From Quatrionicoccus australiensis (lineage in GTDB: Bacteria; Pseudomonadota; Gammaproteobacteria; Burkholderiales; Rhodocyclaceae), in the NCBI RefSeq assembly GCF_020510525.1, contig NZ_CP075188.1, forward strand, positions 1,612,001-1,676,000: a stretch of 64,000 bases of DNA. The letters run 5' to 3'. Below the pieces are notes generated by a model. That model saw nothing but the letters and a program-made list of their open reading frames with translations. It searched no databases and had not been told where the DNA came from. Of this stretch, positions 47,817 through 57,885 are shown in pieces. How positions within the stretch are numbered: the first letter of the stretch is position 1; every line of letters begins with the position of its first letter. The position numbers and the translations under genes were made by a program.

Positions 47817-47919
47817 AAGCATGCGCGAGCGCAGGTGAGACAAGGCGCACGACGCCGCCGCATAGCAGCGCTATGCAAGGTGCCGTGCAACGCGGTATCA
47901 CCAAGCGCAGCCATGCTTA
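47817..47919. repeat. Long imperfect palindrome (REP/MITE-like) ending in the lysS stop codon
   Basis: The intergenic segment folds on a perfect core GCATAGC / GCTATGC (47860-47866 and 47870-47876, loop AGC). Its outer arms begin AAGCATG at 47817 and end with the complementary CATGCTTA at 47912-47919, with partial pairing between (GCGC..GGTGA). The last bases are the lysS stop codon. It resembles a repetitive extragenic palindrome or a small transposable element. No second copy was noticed here. Confidence 0.55.
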
Positions 47920-49422
47920 CTCGGGGCGCATGGAGGGGAAGAGAATCACATCGCGAATCGCGGCAGCATCCGTCAGCAGCATGATCAACCGGTCAATCCC
48001 GATGCCGCAGCCGCCGGTCGGGGGCAGCCCGTATTCCAGCGCGCGGATGAAATCGGCGTCGTAATACATCGCCTCTTCATCGCCAGCATCCTTGGCCTTC
48101 ATCTGCTCATGGAAGCGCGCCGCCTGATCTTCCGCGTCATTCAACTCGGAGAACCCATTGGCAATCTCGCGACCGACGATGAACAGCTCGAAGCGCTCGG
48201 TAATCTCCGGATTGCTGTCCGAAGCACGGGCCAGCGGCGAAACTTCCACCGGGTAGTCGATGATGAAGGTCGGTTCCCAGCACTTGGCTTCGGCGCAGGC
48301 TTCGAACAGTTGCAGTTGCAGGCTGCCCAGGCCGCCAGCCTTGACCGGTTCGCCGAAGTGCTTGATCTTGGCCTTGAGGAATTCCGGATCGGCCAGCTCG
48401 GCATCGGAGAATTCCGGCTGTTCGCGCTGGATCGCCTGGTTGATGGTCAGGCGGTGGAAAGGCTTGGACAGGTCGAGTTCGCGGCCCTGATAGATGAAAA
48501 CTTCCTTGCCCAGCGCTTCGCGTGCGGCGTGGCGGAGCAGGCCTTCGGTGAAATCCATCAGCGTGTGGTAGTTCGCATACGCCTCGTAGAACTCCATCAT
48601 CGTGAATTCGGGGTTGTGGCGCGGGCTCAAACCTTCGTTACGGAAGTTGCGGTTGATTTCGAAGACCTTCTCGAAACCGCCGACGACCAGGCGCTTGAGG
48701 TAGAGCTCCGGCGCGATGCGCAGGAACTGCTGCATGTCGAGCGCGTTGTGGTGCGTCACGAAGGGCTTGGCCGAGGCGCCGCCGGGGATCGGGTGCATCA
48801 TCGGCGTTTCGACTTCCATGAAGCCGTGGCCGGTCATGTAATTGCGGATGGCGGCGACGATGTCGGAGCGGGCGCGGAAGGTGGCGCGCGTTTCCTCGTT
48901 CATGATCAGGTCGACGTAGCGCTGGCGATACTTCATTTCCTGGTCGGCCAGGCCGTGGAACTTGTCCGGCAGCGGGCGCAGCGACTTGGTCAGCAGACGG
49001 ATCTCGCTGGCCTGGATCGATAGTTCGCCGGTCTTGGTCTTCATCAGCGTACCTACGACACCGACGATGTCGCCGAGGTCCCAGCCCTTGAAGGCGGCAT
49101 AGGCGTCTTCACCGACCTTGTCGCGCGCAACATAGAGCTGGATGCGGCCGGACAGGTCCTGCACCGTGGCAAACGAGGCCTTGCCCATGACGCGCTTCAA
49201 CATCATGCGACCGGCAACCTTGACTTCGACCGGCATGCCTTCGAGTTCTTCGGCAGATTTTTCGCCGTAGCCATCATGCAGCTTCTGCGCAGTGTTTTCG
49301 CGCTGGAAGTCGTTCGGGAAGGCGGCACCCGTCTTGCGCCATTCGGCCAGTTTGGCGCGACGCTCGGCGATGAGCTGGTTTTCGTCTTGCTGGACCGGGG
49401 CTTGCTGTTCGGCGTTGGACAT
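47917..49422 (-). CDS. lysS: Lysine--tRNA ligase, class II
   Basis: A 501-residue class II aminoacyl-tRNA synthetase. The N-terminal OB-fold anticodon-binding domain (about residues 60-170; [21 protein letters not shown]) is followed by motif 2 ([20 protein letters not shown]) and motif 3 near the C-terminus ([21 protein letters not shown]). It charges tRNA-Lys. The gene is between parC and the mnmC pair on the minus strand. Confidence 0.97.
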   Translation of the reverse strand: MSNAEQQAPVQQDENQLIAERRAKLAEWRKTGAAFPNDFQRENTAQKLHDGYGEKSAEELEGMPVEVKVAGRMMLKRVMGKASFATVQDLSGRIQLYVARDKVGEDAYAAFKGWDLGDIVGVVGTLMKTKTGELSIQASEIRLLTKSLRPLPDKFHGLADQEMKYRQRYVDLIMNEETRATFRARSDIVAAIRNYMTGHGFMEVETPMMHPIPGGASAKPFVTHHNALDMQQFLRIAPELYLKRLVVGGFEKVFEINRNFRNEGLSPRHNPEFTMMEFYEAYANYHTLMDFTEGLLRHAAREALGKEVFIYQGRELDLSKPFHRLTINQAIQREQPEFSDAELADPEFLKAKIKHFGEPVKAGGLGSLQLQLFEACAEAKCWEPTFIIDYPVEVSPLARASDSNPEITERFELFIVGREIANGFSELNDAEDQAARFHEQMKAKDAGDEEAMYYDADFIRALEYGLPPTGGCGIGIDRLIMLLTDAAAIRDVILFPSMRPE

Positions 49423-49507
49423 GAAAAATCCTTGGAAATGAGGTTGCTGCGGGGCAAAAGCCTGGAACCCTGAATTTTCGCCGATTCAGGGGGGGGGAAC
49501 AAGCTGG

Positions 49508-49532
49508 ACAGGGCATTTTTGCCCTGTTTTTT
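49508..49532 (+). terminator. Terminator-like hairpin oriented against its neighbours
   Basis: A 7-bp stem ACAGGGC / GCCCTGT with an ATTTTT loop is followed by six T residues on the plus strand. Both flanking genes (lysS and parC) run on the minus strand, where the same hairpin has no T tract after it. Confidence 0.5.
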
Positions 49533-49553
49533 ACGTTGACCGCCGGGCGAGCC

Positions 49554-51971
49554 CTACTTGCGTGCGGCGCGTACCAGCTTGCCCTTGCCGCCGCGATTGC
49601 CGCGGCAGATTTCCAGACGTTCGCCCTTGAGCTTGGCGGCGGCGCCGTCGACGACCGGAATGATCTCCTCGAGCGCCGTCTTGCCCGGCGCGGCGTCGAT
49701 CAGCTTGAGGCCGCGACCCTTGGCGAGCAGGCGGACTTCTTCGATGTTGAAGACGAGGGCGCGGCCATCCCTAGTGACGCAGGCGATTTCGCCTGTGGCC
49801 GGGGCCGGCATGAAGATGGCCGGGGCTTCGCCTTCGCCCAGCGTCAGGAAGGCCTTGCCGGCCTTGCCGCGCGACATGAAGTCTTCGCCCTTGCAGCGGA
49901 AGCCGTAGCCGCCGTCGGCAGCCACCAGGTAGAGCACCTCGTTCTTGACGGCCAGCGCCAGGCAGGGCTTGCCGCCATCCTGGAAGTCGGCAAGCGAGGT
50001 GGCCGGAATGCCGTCGCCCTTGCCGCCGGGAATGTCGGAGGCGGGGATCGAATAAGCGCGGCCGTTGGAATCGAGCAAAATCAGGTGGTCGACCGTACGG
50101 CAGGGCAGGCAGGCGAGCAGGCTGTCGCCGGAGCGGAAAGTCAGTTGCGTCGGGTCGATGTTGTGGCCCTGGCGCGAGCGCAGCCAGCCGTGTTTCGAGA
50201 CGATCAGCGTGGTCGGCTCGTCGACGATGGAGACGGTCTTGGCATCCGACATGGTGACCTTGGCGTCGGCCTCGATCAGGGTGCGGCGATCGTCGCCGTA
50301 TTTTTTCGCATCGGCTTCGATTTCGGCGGCGACGCAGGCGCGCAGCGCCGGTTCGGAGTCGAGCAGGTGATTGAGGCCCTTGGCTTCTTCACGCAGTTTG
50401 GCGAGGTCCTCGCCGATCTTGATGCCTTCCAGCCGGGCCAGTTGGCGCAGGCGGATTTCGAGGATGTCTTCGGCCTGGATCTCGGACAGCTTGAAGTGCG
50501 CCATCAGGTCGGCCTTGGGGTCGTCCGACTCGCGGATCACCTTGATCACCTTGTCGATGTCGAGCAGCACGGCAAGCCGGCCTTCGAGGATGTGGATGCG
50601 CTTTTCGGCGGCGGTCAGGCGATGCCGCGTGCGGCGTTCGACGGTGGCCAGGCGGAAGCGGCACCATTCGGCGATCATGCTGTACAGCGAGGCCTGGCGC
50701 GGCGTGCCGGTGACGCCGAGCACGGTCAGGTTGATCGAGGCATTGGTTTCCAGGCTGGTGTGGGCGAGCAGCATGCGCACCAGGTCGTCCTGGCCCTGGC
50801 GCGAGCTGGCCGGCTCGATGACCAGGCGCACGGCGTGCTCCTTGCCGGATTCGTCGCGCACGCCGGATTCGGAAATCGACGACAGGAAGGCCGCCTTGAG
50901 ATTGAGTTGTTCCGGCGTGAACACCTTTTTGCCGGCTTTTTCCTTGGCGACCGGGTTGGAGCAGGCTTCGATTTCCGACATCACCGTGGCGGTCGAGACG
51001 CCCGGCGGCAGTTCGGTGATGACCAGCTTCCACTGGCCACGAGCGAGGTTCTCGATCTTCCACTTGGCGCGCACGCGCAGGCTGCCGCGGCCGCTCTTGT
51101 AGGTGGCGGCAATTTCCTCGGGCGAGGAAATGATCTGCGCGCCGCCCGGGTAATCGGGGCCGGGAATCAGCGCCAGGACTTCGTCTTCCGTGAAATTCGG
51201 GTTTTTGACGAGGTTGACCGCTGCGGCGGCGACTTCGCGCAGGTTATGCGCCGGGATTTCGGTGGCCATGCCGACTGCGATGCCGGACGCGCCATTGAGC
51301 AGGCAGAAGGGCAGACGCGCCGGTAACAGCGCCGGTTCGTCGTTGGCGCCGTCGTAATTAGGCTTCCAGTCGACCGTGCCTTCGTCGAGTTCGGCGAGCA
51401 GCAGTTCGGCAATCGGCGTCAGGCGGGCTTCGGTGTAGCGCATCGCGGCGGCGTTGTCGCCGTCGCGCGAGCCGAAATTGCCCTGGCCGTCCACGATCGG
51501 GTAGCGCAGGCTCCAGTCCTGGGCCATGCGGACCATCGCGTCATAGACCGAGGAGTCGCCGTGCGGGTGATACTTACCGATCACGTCACCGACGACGCGT
51601 GCCGATTTGACGTGGCGCGGGCTCTTGTACAGGCCCATCCGGTGCATGGCGTAGAGAATGCGGCGCTGCACCGGCTTCTGGCCGTCGGCGGCGGAGGGCA
51701 GGGCGCGGCCGGTGACGACGCTCATCGCGTATTCGAGATAGCGGCGGGCGGCATAGTCGGCGGGCGAGGCAATGTCGTCGGCCGGGCCGGAGGCCGACGG
51801 CGGCAGTGCCGGCGGTACGGTCGACCCGCTGTCGGGCGGCAAATCGGGCAGATCGGCGGGCGCCGGCTCTGCCGTGGCAAGGGTTTGCGCTGCGGCCTCG
51901 GCGGCGACGGTTTGCGTTTCGCCGGCCGCCGCTTTGGCGCTGGCATCGAAGAGATTGAGCTGGTCGGTCAT
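49554..51971 (-). CDS. parC: DNA topoisomerase IV subunit A
   Basis: An 805-residue type IIA topoisomerase subunit that cuts and passes DNA to separate daughter chromosomes. It has the N-terminal [20 protein letters not shown], the quinolone-determining [12 protein letters not shown] (Ser kept, Asp where E. coli has Glu84), the catalytic Tyr in [13 protein letters not shown], and beta-pinwheel repeats towards the C-terminus. About 70 Ala/Pro-rich residues precede the core. ATG 51971 is chosen because the segment TDQLNLFD after it is common in betaproteobacterial ParC. parE is not in the window. Confidence 0.95.
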   Translation of the reverse strand: MTDQLNLFDASAKAAAGETQTVAAEAAAQTLATAEPAPADLPDLPPDSGSTVPPALPPSASGPADDIASPADYAARRYLEYAMSVVTGRALPSAADGQKPVQRRILYAMHRMGLYKSPRHVKSARVVGDVIGKYHPHGDSSVYDAMVRMAQDWSLRYPIVDGQGNFGSRDGDNAAAMRYTEARLTPIAELLLAELDEGTVDWKPNYDGANDEPALLPARLPFCLLNGASGIAVGMATEIPAHNLREVAAAAVNLVKNPNFTEDEVLALIPGPDYPGGAQIISSPEEIAATYKSGRGSLRVRAKWKIENLARGQWKLVITELPPGVSTATVMSEIEACSNPVAKEKAGKKVFTPEQLNLKAAFLSSISESGVRDESGKEHAVRLVIEPASSRQGQDDLVRMLLAHTSLETNASINLTVLGVTGTPRQASLYSMIAEWCRFRLATVERRTRHRLTAAEKRIHILEGRLAVLLDIDKVIKVIRESDDPKADLMAHFKLSEIQAEDILEIRLRQLARLEGIKIGEDLAKLREEAKGLNHLLDSEPALRACVAAEIEADAKKYGDDRRTLIEADAKVTMSDAKTVSIVDEPTTLIVSKHGWLRSRQGHNIDPTQLTFRSGDSLLACLPCRTVDHLILLDSNGRAYSIPASDIPGGKGDGIPATSLADFQDGGKPCLALAVKNEVLYLVAADGGYGFRCKGEDFMSRGKAGKAFLTLGEGEAPAIFMPAPATGEIACVTRDGRALVFNIEEVRLLAKGRGLKLIDAAPGKTALEEIIPVVDGAAAKLKGERLEICRGNRGGKGKLVRAARK

Positions 51972-52119
51972 GGTGTTGCGGCAAATCCTGAATCGAGTCG
52001 GGCGCAAATTTATCATAGGGTGGCGGGCGGCAAGGGCAATTCCGCCGGCTGGATGACGGTGGTAATGGCCGGGTGGCGTTCCGCTTGTTCAGCTGCTTCG
52101 ATGTTGTTTGTTATTTAAA

Positions 52120-52256
52120 GATCCAAAATTAGTCTTTTAAATCTTGAATATGCGGTTAACGATCTAAAATAAGACTATTGTTTCGTGTATTCGATTTGTG
52201 ATCTAAAATTAGTCTGTAAGGCTGTTAAATTGAATTTAATGATCTAAAAATAGGCT
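52120..52256 (+). promoter_or_regulatory. Four regularly spaced 16-bp operator repeats before the hipBA-like module
   Basis: Copies of GATCYAAAAWWAGNCT lie at 52120, 52161, 52200 and 52241. Spacing is 39-41 bases, close to four DNA turns, so all copies face about the same side. The last one ends at the base before the antitoxin ATG. The stretch is much AT-richer than its surroundings. The likely ligand is the antitoxin, alone or with the toxin. Confidence 0.75.
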
Positions 52257-52589
52257 ATGGATATCTATCGGATGACCAACGATGAGCTGGCCGCGCAACT
52301 GGCCGCCAGCCTCAAGGCCTGGCGCGTTTCGCCCAACGGTGCGGCGCTGACCCAGGCCGACCTGGCGCAGAAGAGCGGCATCGGCTTGACGCCGTTGAAG
52401 CGCTTCGAGAAAACCGGCGCCATCACGCTGCGTAACCTGATCGCCATCCTGCGCGCGCTGGATCTGCTCGACGGCTTGCAGAATCTCGTGCCCGACGCCG
52501 ACAGCCCGAGCCCGCTCGACGTGCTGGCTGCGGCGCAGAAAAAATCGGCGCGGGTCCGCCAGCGCGCGCCGCGTTCGCATAAGGCGTAA
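52257..52589 (+). CDS. HipB-like antitoxin, HTH DNA-binding protein
   Basis: A 110-residue protein with a Cro/CI-type helix-turn-helix (about residues 30-70; LTQADLAQKSGIGLTPLKRFEKTG). A basic tail (KKSARVRQRAPRSHKA) follows. It precedes a HipA-like kinase by two bases, the normal antitoxin-toxin order. It would repress its own promoter by binding the four upstream repeats. A second ATG at 52272 is a possible alternative start. Confidence 0.88.
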   Translation: MDIYRMTNDELAAQLAASLKAWRVSPNGAALTQADLAQKSGIGLTPLKRFEKTGAITLRNLIAILRALDLLDGLQNLVPDADSPSPLDVLAAAQKKSARVRQRAPRSHKA

Positions 52590-52591
52590 AC

Positions 52592-53866
52592 ATGGACGAT
52601 ATCCGCGCCGTTCAGGTCAATCTCTGGGGCCAGTTCGCCGGTGCCGTCGCGCCGCTGCGCAACAAGCCCGGCTATTACGAATTCAGCTACGCGCCGGAAT
52701 TTGCCAAGCGCGGGCTGGAGCTGTCGCCCATCCTGATGCCGCTCAAGGCGAAGCGGCGTTTCAGCTTTCCGGCCCTGGCCCGGGAAACCTTTCACGGCTT
52801 GCCCGGCCTGCTTGCCGATGCGCTGCCCGACAAGTTCGGCAATGCGCTGATCGACGAATACCTGGCCCGGCGCGGCATCCTGCCCGGCGACATCACGACT
52901 TTGCAACGCCTGCTTTACGTCGGGCGGCGCAGCATGGGCGCGCTTGAATTCGAGCCGGCCGAAAAGGCCTTGCGCGGCGCCGCGGCCAGCCTGCCGCTCG
53001 ACATGGCGCACCTGGTCGAGGATGCGCGGCGGGCGCTCAAGGGCGAGTTTTCCAGCATCGCCCAGGACATCATCGATATCGGCAGTTCGGCCGGCGGGGC
53101 GCGCGCCAAGGCAGTGATCGGCTGGAACCGCCAGACCAACCAGGTGGTGTCCGGACAATTCGACGTACCCGATGGCTTCGAGCACTGGTTGCTCAAGTTT
53201 GATGTCGGCGGCGACGGTGAACTCGGCACCACGGCCGGTTTCGGCCGCATCGAGTACGCGCACGCGCTGATGGCCGCGGCGGCCGGCATCGAGATGAGCG
53301 AATGCCGGCTGCTCGAAGAGGGCGGCCGGGCGCATTTCATGACCAAACGTTTCGACCGCGACGGCAATGCCAAGCTGCACGCCCAGTCGCTGTGCGGCCT
53401 GCTGCACCTCGATTTCAACATGCCCTACGTGCATGGCTACGAGCAATACCTGCGCAGCGTGCTCGGCCTGCGCCTCGGCGCCGATGCGCTGGAACAGGCC
53501 TGGGCGCGCTGCGCCTTCAATGTCGCCATCGTCAATTGCGACGACCACACCAAGAATTTCGGTTTCCTGATGGACAGTACCGGTCAGTGGCGTCTCGCCC
53601 CGGCCTACGACACCTGCTTCGCGCACAATCCGGGCGCCGGCAAATGGACACGCCAGCACCAGATGCAGGTCGGCGGCAAGACCTGGGACATCGGCGTCGA
53701 CGATCTGCTGGCGCTTGCCAAGACCTACGACATCCGCCGCGCCCGCGACCGCCTGCAGCAAATCCGCGCAGCCGTCGCCCGCTGGCCGGAGTTCGCCGCA
53801 ACGGCTGGCGTGGCCGAGGCGGAAGTCCGCAAGATCGCGGCCTTGCAGCCGGCCTGGGCGAAGTAG
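52592..53866 (+). CDS. HipA-like serine/threonine kinase toxin
   Basis: A 424-residue protein of the HipA family. It has the N-terminal subdomain (about 1-105; YEFSYAPEFAKRGLELSP and FHGLPGLLADALPDKFGN), then a Gly-rich segment SSAGGARAKAVIGW, the LKFD strand, and the catalytic loop NCDDHTKNFGFLMD (about residues 315-328), which matches the family's H-x-K-N core. E. coli HipA phosphorylates glutamyl-tRNA synthetase and causes persistence; the target here is unknown. All key residues appear intact. Confidence 0.92.
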   Translation: MDDIRAVQVNLWGQFAGAVAPLRNKPGYYEFSYAPEFAKRGLELSPILMPLKAKRRFSFPALARETFHGLPGLLADALPDKFGNALIDEYLARRGILPGDITTLQRLLYVGRRSMGALEFEPAEKALRGAAASLPLDMAHLVEDARRALKGEFSSIAQDIIDIGSSAGGARAKAVIGWNRQTNQVVSGQFDVPDGFEHWLLKFDVGGDGELGTTAGFGRIEYAHALMAAAAGIEMSECRLLEEGGRAHFMTKRFDRDGNAKLHAQSLCGLLHLDFNMPYVHGYEQYLRSVLGLRLGADALEQAWARCAFNVAIVNCDDHTKNFGFLMDSTGQWRLAPAYDTCFAHNPGAGKWTRQHQMQVGGKTWDIGVDDLLALAKTYDIRRARDRLQQIRAAVARWPEFAATAGVAEAEVRKIAALQPAWAK

Positions 53867-53909
53867 GTCTGGCTGTCGCGGACAGGTGGTGGCGGGCGCG
53901 TTGACTGAC

Positions 53910-54833
53910 CTACTTGTTACGCTGCGCCAGCAGGCGCCCATTGCTCGCTACGAAATGGATGGGCGCGATTTGTTGCAGGGCGCGTGGCGCGGTGGCCTCG
54001 TCGCTGATCAGGAAAACGCCGCTGATGCGGATTTCCCCCAAACGAGGGTCATCAAGCACGATGGGCTGTTTACGGAAACGGTTCAATTCGGTGATGACCT
54101 CGGCCAGCGGCGCGGCATCGAAGGCGAGCTGTCCCTTGGTCCAGTTCAGTGCGCTGCGGCGTTCGATGTTGTGTACCGGACCGATCTTTCCGTTTTCGAC
54201 AACCGCGGCTTCCCCGGCGTTCAGGCGTAGTGGCGGCTGCGCCTCGGCCGCGGGGAGAATGTCGACAATGCCTTCGGCTACCGTGACGCGGGTGTGTCGG
54301 GTGTCGGTCAGGACGGCGAAGCGGGTCCCGATGTCGCGGATGGTATTGCCGCCTGCCGTGATTGCGAAGGGCCGCTGGCGGTCGACTGCGACGTTGACGG
54401 CAATTTCGCCGGCCAGCAGATCGATGTGGCGTTGCTTGTCATCGATGCTGATGCGCAGACGGCTTTGGGGGGCAATATCGAGTTCGCTGCCGTCGTCTAG
54501 TTGCACGTGCCGGACTTCGCCGGCTTCGGTCGACACCTGTCCGTCCAACCAGTGCAGGCCGAGCCAGCCACAAACGAGGATGACGCAGCCCAGGGCCAGG
54601 CCACGGCGCAACGCTTGCCGTGCCGGCGGGGCTTGCCGCTGCAGGTGAGCCGAGTCGTCCCAGATTTGTTCGAGGATCTTGAACTCCCGGGCATGTGCCG
54701 GGTTGGCGGCGAGCCATCTGGCGAAGGCGGCCCGTTGTTGTCCGGAAACCGATTCGCCGCGCAGGCGGGCAAACCAGACTGCGGCTTCTTCCTGGATTTG
54801 TTGCTCTTGAGAGGGGGGCGCGGACGGCGGCAT
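53910..54833 (-). CDS. FecR-family anti-sigma / sigma regulator
   Basis: A protein of about 307 residues. The cytoplasmic DUF4880-like N-terminus (AAVWFARLRGESVSGQQRAAFARWLAANPAHAREF, cited for family only in part) is followed by one membrane span (ALGCVILVCGWLGLHWL) and a periplasmic FecR domain (EVRHVQLDDGSELDIAP; VTVAEGIVDILP), ending in an STN-like tail. It relays an outer-membrane receptor signal to the ECF sigma factor encoded just upstream. ATG 54833 is chosen; a TTG at 54869 that overlaps the sigma stop codon is the alternative. It sits in the FecI-FecR unit divergent from the receptor. Confidence 0.9.
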   Translation of the reverse strand: MPPSAPPSQEQQIQEEAAVWFARLRGESVSGQQRAAFARWLAANPAHAREFKILEQIWDDSAHLQRQAPPARQALRRGLALGCVILVCGWLGLHWLDGQVSTEAGEVRHVQLDDGSELDIAPQSRLRISIDDKQRHIDLLAGEIAVNVAVDRQRPFAITAGGNTIRDIGTRFAVLTDTRHTRVTVAEGIVDILPAAEAQPPLRLNAGEAAVVENGKIGPVHNIERRSALNWTKGQLAFDAAPLAEVITELNRFRKQPIVLDDPRLGEIRISGVFLISDEATAPRALQQIAPIHFVASNGRLLAQRNK

Positions 54834-54865
54834 GCGCCGGATTTTCGGGAGGGCCGGGCGGGCTG

Positions 54866-55405
54866 TCAATTGCAGACCAACTGGCCGGCCCGGAGTCGGC
54901 GCAAGTGGAGCATGGCGTTGGCCAGATGCTTTTCCACGGTTTTAGCCGAAATGGCTAGCTGCTCGGCAATCTGGTTTTGGGTCAGGGCGTCGAAGCGATG
55001 CAGGAAAAAGACCTGGCGGCATTTGGCCGGCAGCGACTGGATGTCGTTGGCCAGGGCAAACAGTTGTTGGCGCGCCGCTGCGATGCGTGCCGGATCGGCG
55101 ATCGGGTCGGGCAGGCTGTCCTGGAAATCGTCGATGGGAACGAGGATCGGCCTGGTCCGGCTGGCGCGCAGCAGGTCGATGACGAGATTTTTGCCGGCAT
55201 GGAGCAGGAAAGCCCGGGGGTTGTAAATGGCTTCTTCGGGCGGCTTGACCAGCAAGCGCAAGAAAACGTCCTGGGCGGCATCCCGTCCTGCTTCCGGACA
55301 ATCGAGCCGACGGCTGAGATATTGGCGCAATTCGTCGAAGTGATCGCGATACAGCTGCGTCAGGCAAATCTGGTTATTCAGGCTGGAAGCGAGGGAGGAG
55401 GGCAT
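54866..55405 (-). CDS. FecI-like ECF sigma factor
   Basis: A 179-residue sigma-70 family ECF factor. Region 2 is about residues 15-80 (LYRDHFDELRQYLSRRL; AAQDVFLRLL; NPRAFLLHAGKNLVIDLLR) and region 4 about 120-170 (CRQVFFLHRFDALTQNQIAEQL). It starts with ATG 55405; TTG 55411 is an alternative. FecI-type factors are released by FecR when a TonB receptor with an STN domain binds its ligand, then transcribe that receptor's operon. The receptor gene is divergent, 157 bases away. Confidence 0.92.
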   Translation of the reverse strand: MPSSLASSLNNQICLTQLYRDHFDELRQYLSRRLDCPEAGRDAAQDVFLRLLVKPPEEAIYNPRAFLLHAGKNLVIDLLRASRTRPILVPIDDFQDSLPDPIADPARIAAARQQLFALANDIQSLPAKCRQVFFLHRFDALTQNQIAEQLAISAKTVEKHLANAMLHLRRLRAGQLVCN

Positions 55406-55562
55406 GGGCAAATGCTAATGGCCGAGGCCGCCATCTCCAATGCGGCATGTTGCCGCAGGCGCCTGTTTTTCGGGGGAGAGAGGTAGGGAAAGGTCCGGCG
55501 ATTTCGTCTTGGAAGGTAGAGGCACATTTCGTTGCCGTTTTGCCATAACCAGGGGGAAATAC

Positions 55563-57827
55563 GTGTTGCAAAGCAAATCGAGGGCGCGCCCGGCGGCGTT
55601 GCGGAAACTACTGATCACCACAATGATCCTGGCTTGCCATAGCGTTGCAGTTTTTGCCGCTCCGGATGTCACGGTCGATATCGCGGCTCAGCCACTCTCT
55701 TCCGCGCTGCGTGACCTGGCCAGCCAGGCCGGAGTGCAATTGGTATTTGCGGCCGAGACGGTGGGGGCTGCCAAGGCACGCGCAATCAAAGGTGAAATGA
55801 GCGTCGATGCCGCTCTCCGCAAGTTGCTGCTCGGCAGCGGGCTGGATTTTCGCAAGGACGGTGAGCGCAGTTACGTGGTGGTGAAGTCAGCCGAGATCGA
55901 ACATGGCCTGGCTGAAGTTGTGGTGACGGCAACGCGGACGGAGCGGCGGGTTGACGATGTGCCGGCCAGTGTCAGCGTCATCACTGCCAAGGATATTGCC
56001 AGCCAGAGGCCCACGGTTATCAGCGACCTGCTGCGCAATATCGAAGGTGTCGACGTCAGCAACACGGCGTCGTTAGCCGGAAGCGAGTCGGTTATGTTGC
56101 GCGGCATAGGCGGGTCGTACGGTGGCTCGACCAGCCAGGTTTTGCTCGATGGCATGCCGTTGGAGTCGCCGATTACCGGCATTCACTACGGTATGAAAAC
56201 ACTCGCCGTCCAGGATGTTGAGCGCATTGAGGTCGTTCGAGGGCCGGCTTCGGCACTTTACGGTCCGAGTGCCGTCGGTGGCGTGGTCAACCTGATGTCC
56301 AGGCGATGGCAGGGCACGCCGGGAGCGGAAGTGCAGATCGGCGGTGGAAGTCATGGCTCGACCCTGGTCGGAGGTGCAGTCGGCGGGGCGTGGGATGTGG
56401 CCGATTTCAGGTTGTCGGTCAGTGATTACCGCACAGATGGTTACGTCGCGCAGCCGGAGCCGGATCGTTGGGGAACCAGGGATTTGGGCGCGCGCGATGG
56501 CCAGGATAAAAAAATCGCTCTGACCGGCGGTTTGCGGCCATCCGAGAATCAGGAAATCACCTTTGGCATCCGCAGTTCGGATATCGAATCAGCCTGGTTG
56601 GGTGGCCATCCCAACTACCGTATCCATGCGCGGCTGGAAAGCTACGACCTGGGCTACCGTGCCGAGATCGGTGACTGGGCGGTAGTCAAGGCTCGCTATC
56701 GCAAGTTGCAGCAAAAGGCGCGGGTGTTTTTTGATGCCGATGCGTATATGGCGAATGGGGACCTGTCCCTGGCCGAATTTGATAATCGAACCGATAGCAG
56801 CGATTCCATCGATTTGCAGGCAGATCTTCGTCTTGCCCGGAACAATGTACTTTCCCTTGGCTATAGCTACGGTCTGGGAAAATACACAACTACGGCCGAC
56901 TATACCGGCGCCTTTCTTGGCTTTCCGGCCGAGCAGAGCTCATCGAAGAGCGAGTTGACCGGGTTATTCATCCAGGACGAACACCGGTTTACGGAAGCCT
57001 TGTCGGTTTTGCTCGGCGGGCGCTGGGATCATTACCGGTTTTTCGGCGATAGCCGCGATGGAGTCGCAACGGGCAAGAATTCGAGCGACGATGTGTTCAA
57101 CCCGCGCGTCGGGGCACGCTACCGCCTGACCGAGGCCGCTTCGGTGTATGCCACCGCAGGCACGGCTTACGTCCCGGCGCTCAACTCGCTGAAATTCCGC
57201 AGCGGCGGCGTTTGGCTCGATAACGCCGGGTTGAAACCAGAAACCTCGGTGACCTACGAGGTGGGCGCCAATTACCGTGAAGGCCCCCTGGCCACCCGGG
57301 CGGCGATTTATCACACCGATTACACCGACAAAATTGAAGTCATCACGGTGGGGGTGCAGAGGCAGTTCAGCAACGTCAGCAAAGTCGCGGTCAATGGCCT
57401 GGAATTGGCCATGGAAGCGAAATTGGCCAGCGGCTGGCATCCCTACGTGAACTACACCTATACCGATTCCAAGATCAAACAAAATCCGGGTGATCTTCTG
57501 ACGGAAGGCAAACGGCTGCAACGGGTTGCCCCGCACAAGCTCAATGTGGGCGTTACCTATGCGCCTTCCGATAGCTGGTATGGCCGCATTTCCGGTCGCC
57601 ATGTGGCGGCCTACTATTTCAACGACCAGAACACGGCGGATGCCCGCAATCCAGGCCATTTTGTTGCCGATATGAAGTTCGGCGTGAATCTGCCGGCCGG
57701 CGGGTTTGCCCGCAAGCTTGAGTTGTCGCTGGCGATCAACAATCTGTTCGATAAACGCTATGGCGAGCAGCAATACGAATACCTGGATGGTCGGAATGTT
57801 TGGCTCGGTCTGAGTGCGAAGTTCTGA
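55563..57827 (+). CDS. TonB-dependent receptor with N-terminal STN signalling domain
   Basis: A 754-residue outer-membrane receptor. GTG 55563 is chosen: it has AGGGGGAAA six bases upstream and opens at the signal peptide (about 1-33, ending VFA-A). The STN domain (about residues 35-105; VTVDIAAQPLSSALRDLAS) is the part that signals to FecR. Then come a TonB box (EVVVTAT), a plug (VSVITAKDI; RIEVVRGPASALYG; AVGGVVNLM) and a 22-strand-type barrel ending NVWLGLSAKF. It imports a ligand and triggers the FecIR pair. The Cys-rich peptide gene follows by 58 bases, so the ligand may be the mature peptide or its metal complex. Confidence 0.93.
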   Translation: MLQSKSRARPAALRKLLITTMILACHSVAVFAAPDVTVDIAAQPLSSALRDLASQAGVQLVFAAETVGAAKARAIKGEMSVDAALRKLLLGSGLDFRKDGERSYVVVKSAEIEHGLAEVVVTATRTERRVDDVPASVSVITAKDIASQRPTVISDLLRNIEGVDVSNTASLAGSESVMLRGIGGSYGGSTSQVLLDGMPLESPITGIHYGMKTLAVQDVERIEVVRGPASALYGPSAVGGVVNLMSRRWQGTPGAEVQIGGGSHGSTLVGGAVGGAWDVADFRLSVSDYRTDGYVAQPEPDRWGTRDLGARDGQDKKIALTGGLRPSENQEITFGIRSSDIESAWLGGHPNYRIHARLESYDLGYRAEIGDWAVVKARYRKLQQKARVFFDADAYMANGDLSLAEFDNRTDSSDSIDLQADLRLARNNVLSLGYSYGLGKYTTTADYTGAFLGFPAEQSSSKSELTGLFIQDEHRFTEALSVLLGGRWDHYRFFGDSRDGVATGKNSSDDVFNPRVGARYRLTEAASVYATAGTAYVPALNSLKFRSGGVWLDNAGLKPETSVTYEVGANYREGPLATRAAIYHTDYTDKIEVITVGVQRQFSNVSKVAVNGLELAMEAKLASGWHPYVNYTYTDSKIKQNPGDLLTEGKRLQRVAPHKLNVGVTYAPSDSWYGRISGRHVAAYYFNDQNTADARNPGHFVADMKFGVNLPAGGFARKLELSLAINNLFDKRYGEQQYEYLDGRNVWLGLSAKF

Positions 57828-57885
57828 TTGGGTGCTGTCATCACCGTTTTGCTCGGCCACGTGCAATCTACTCAAGGAGATTGAT

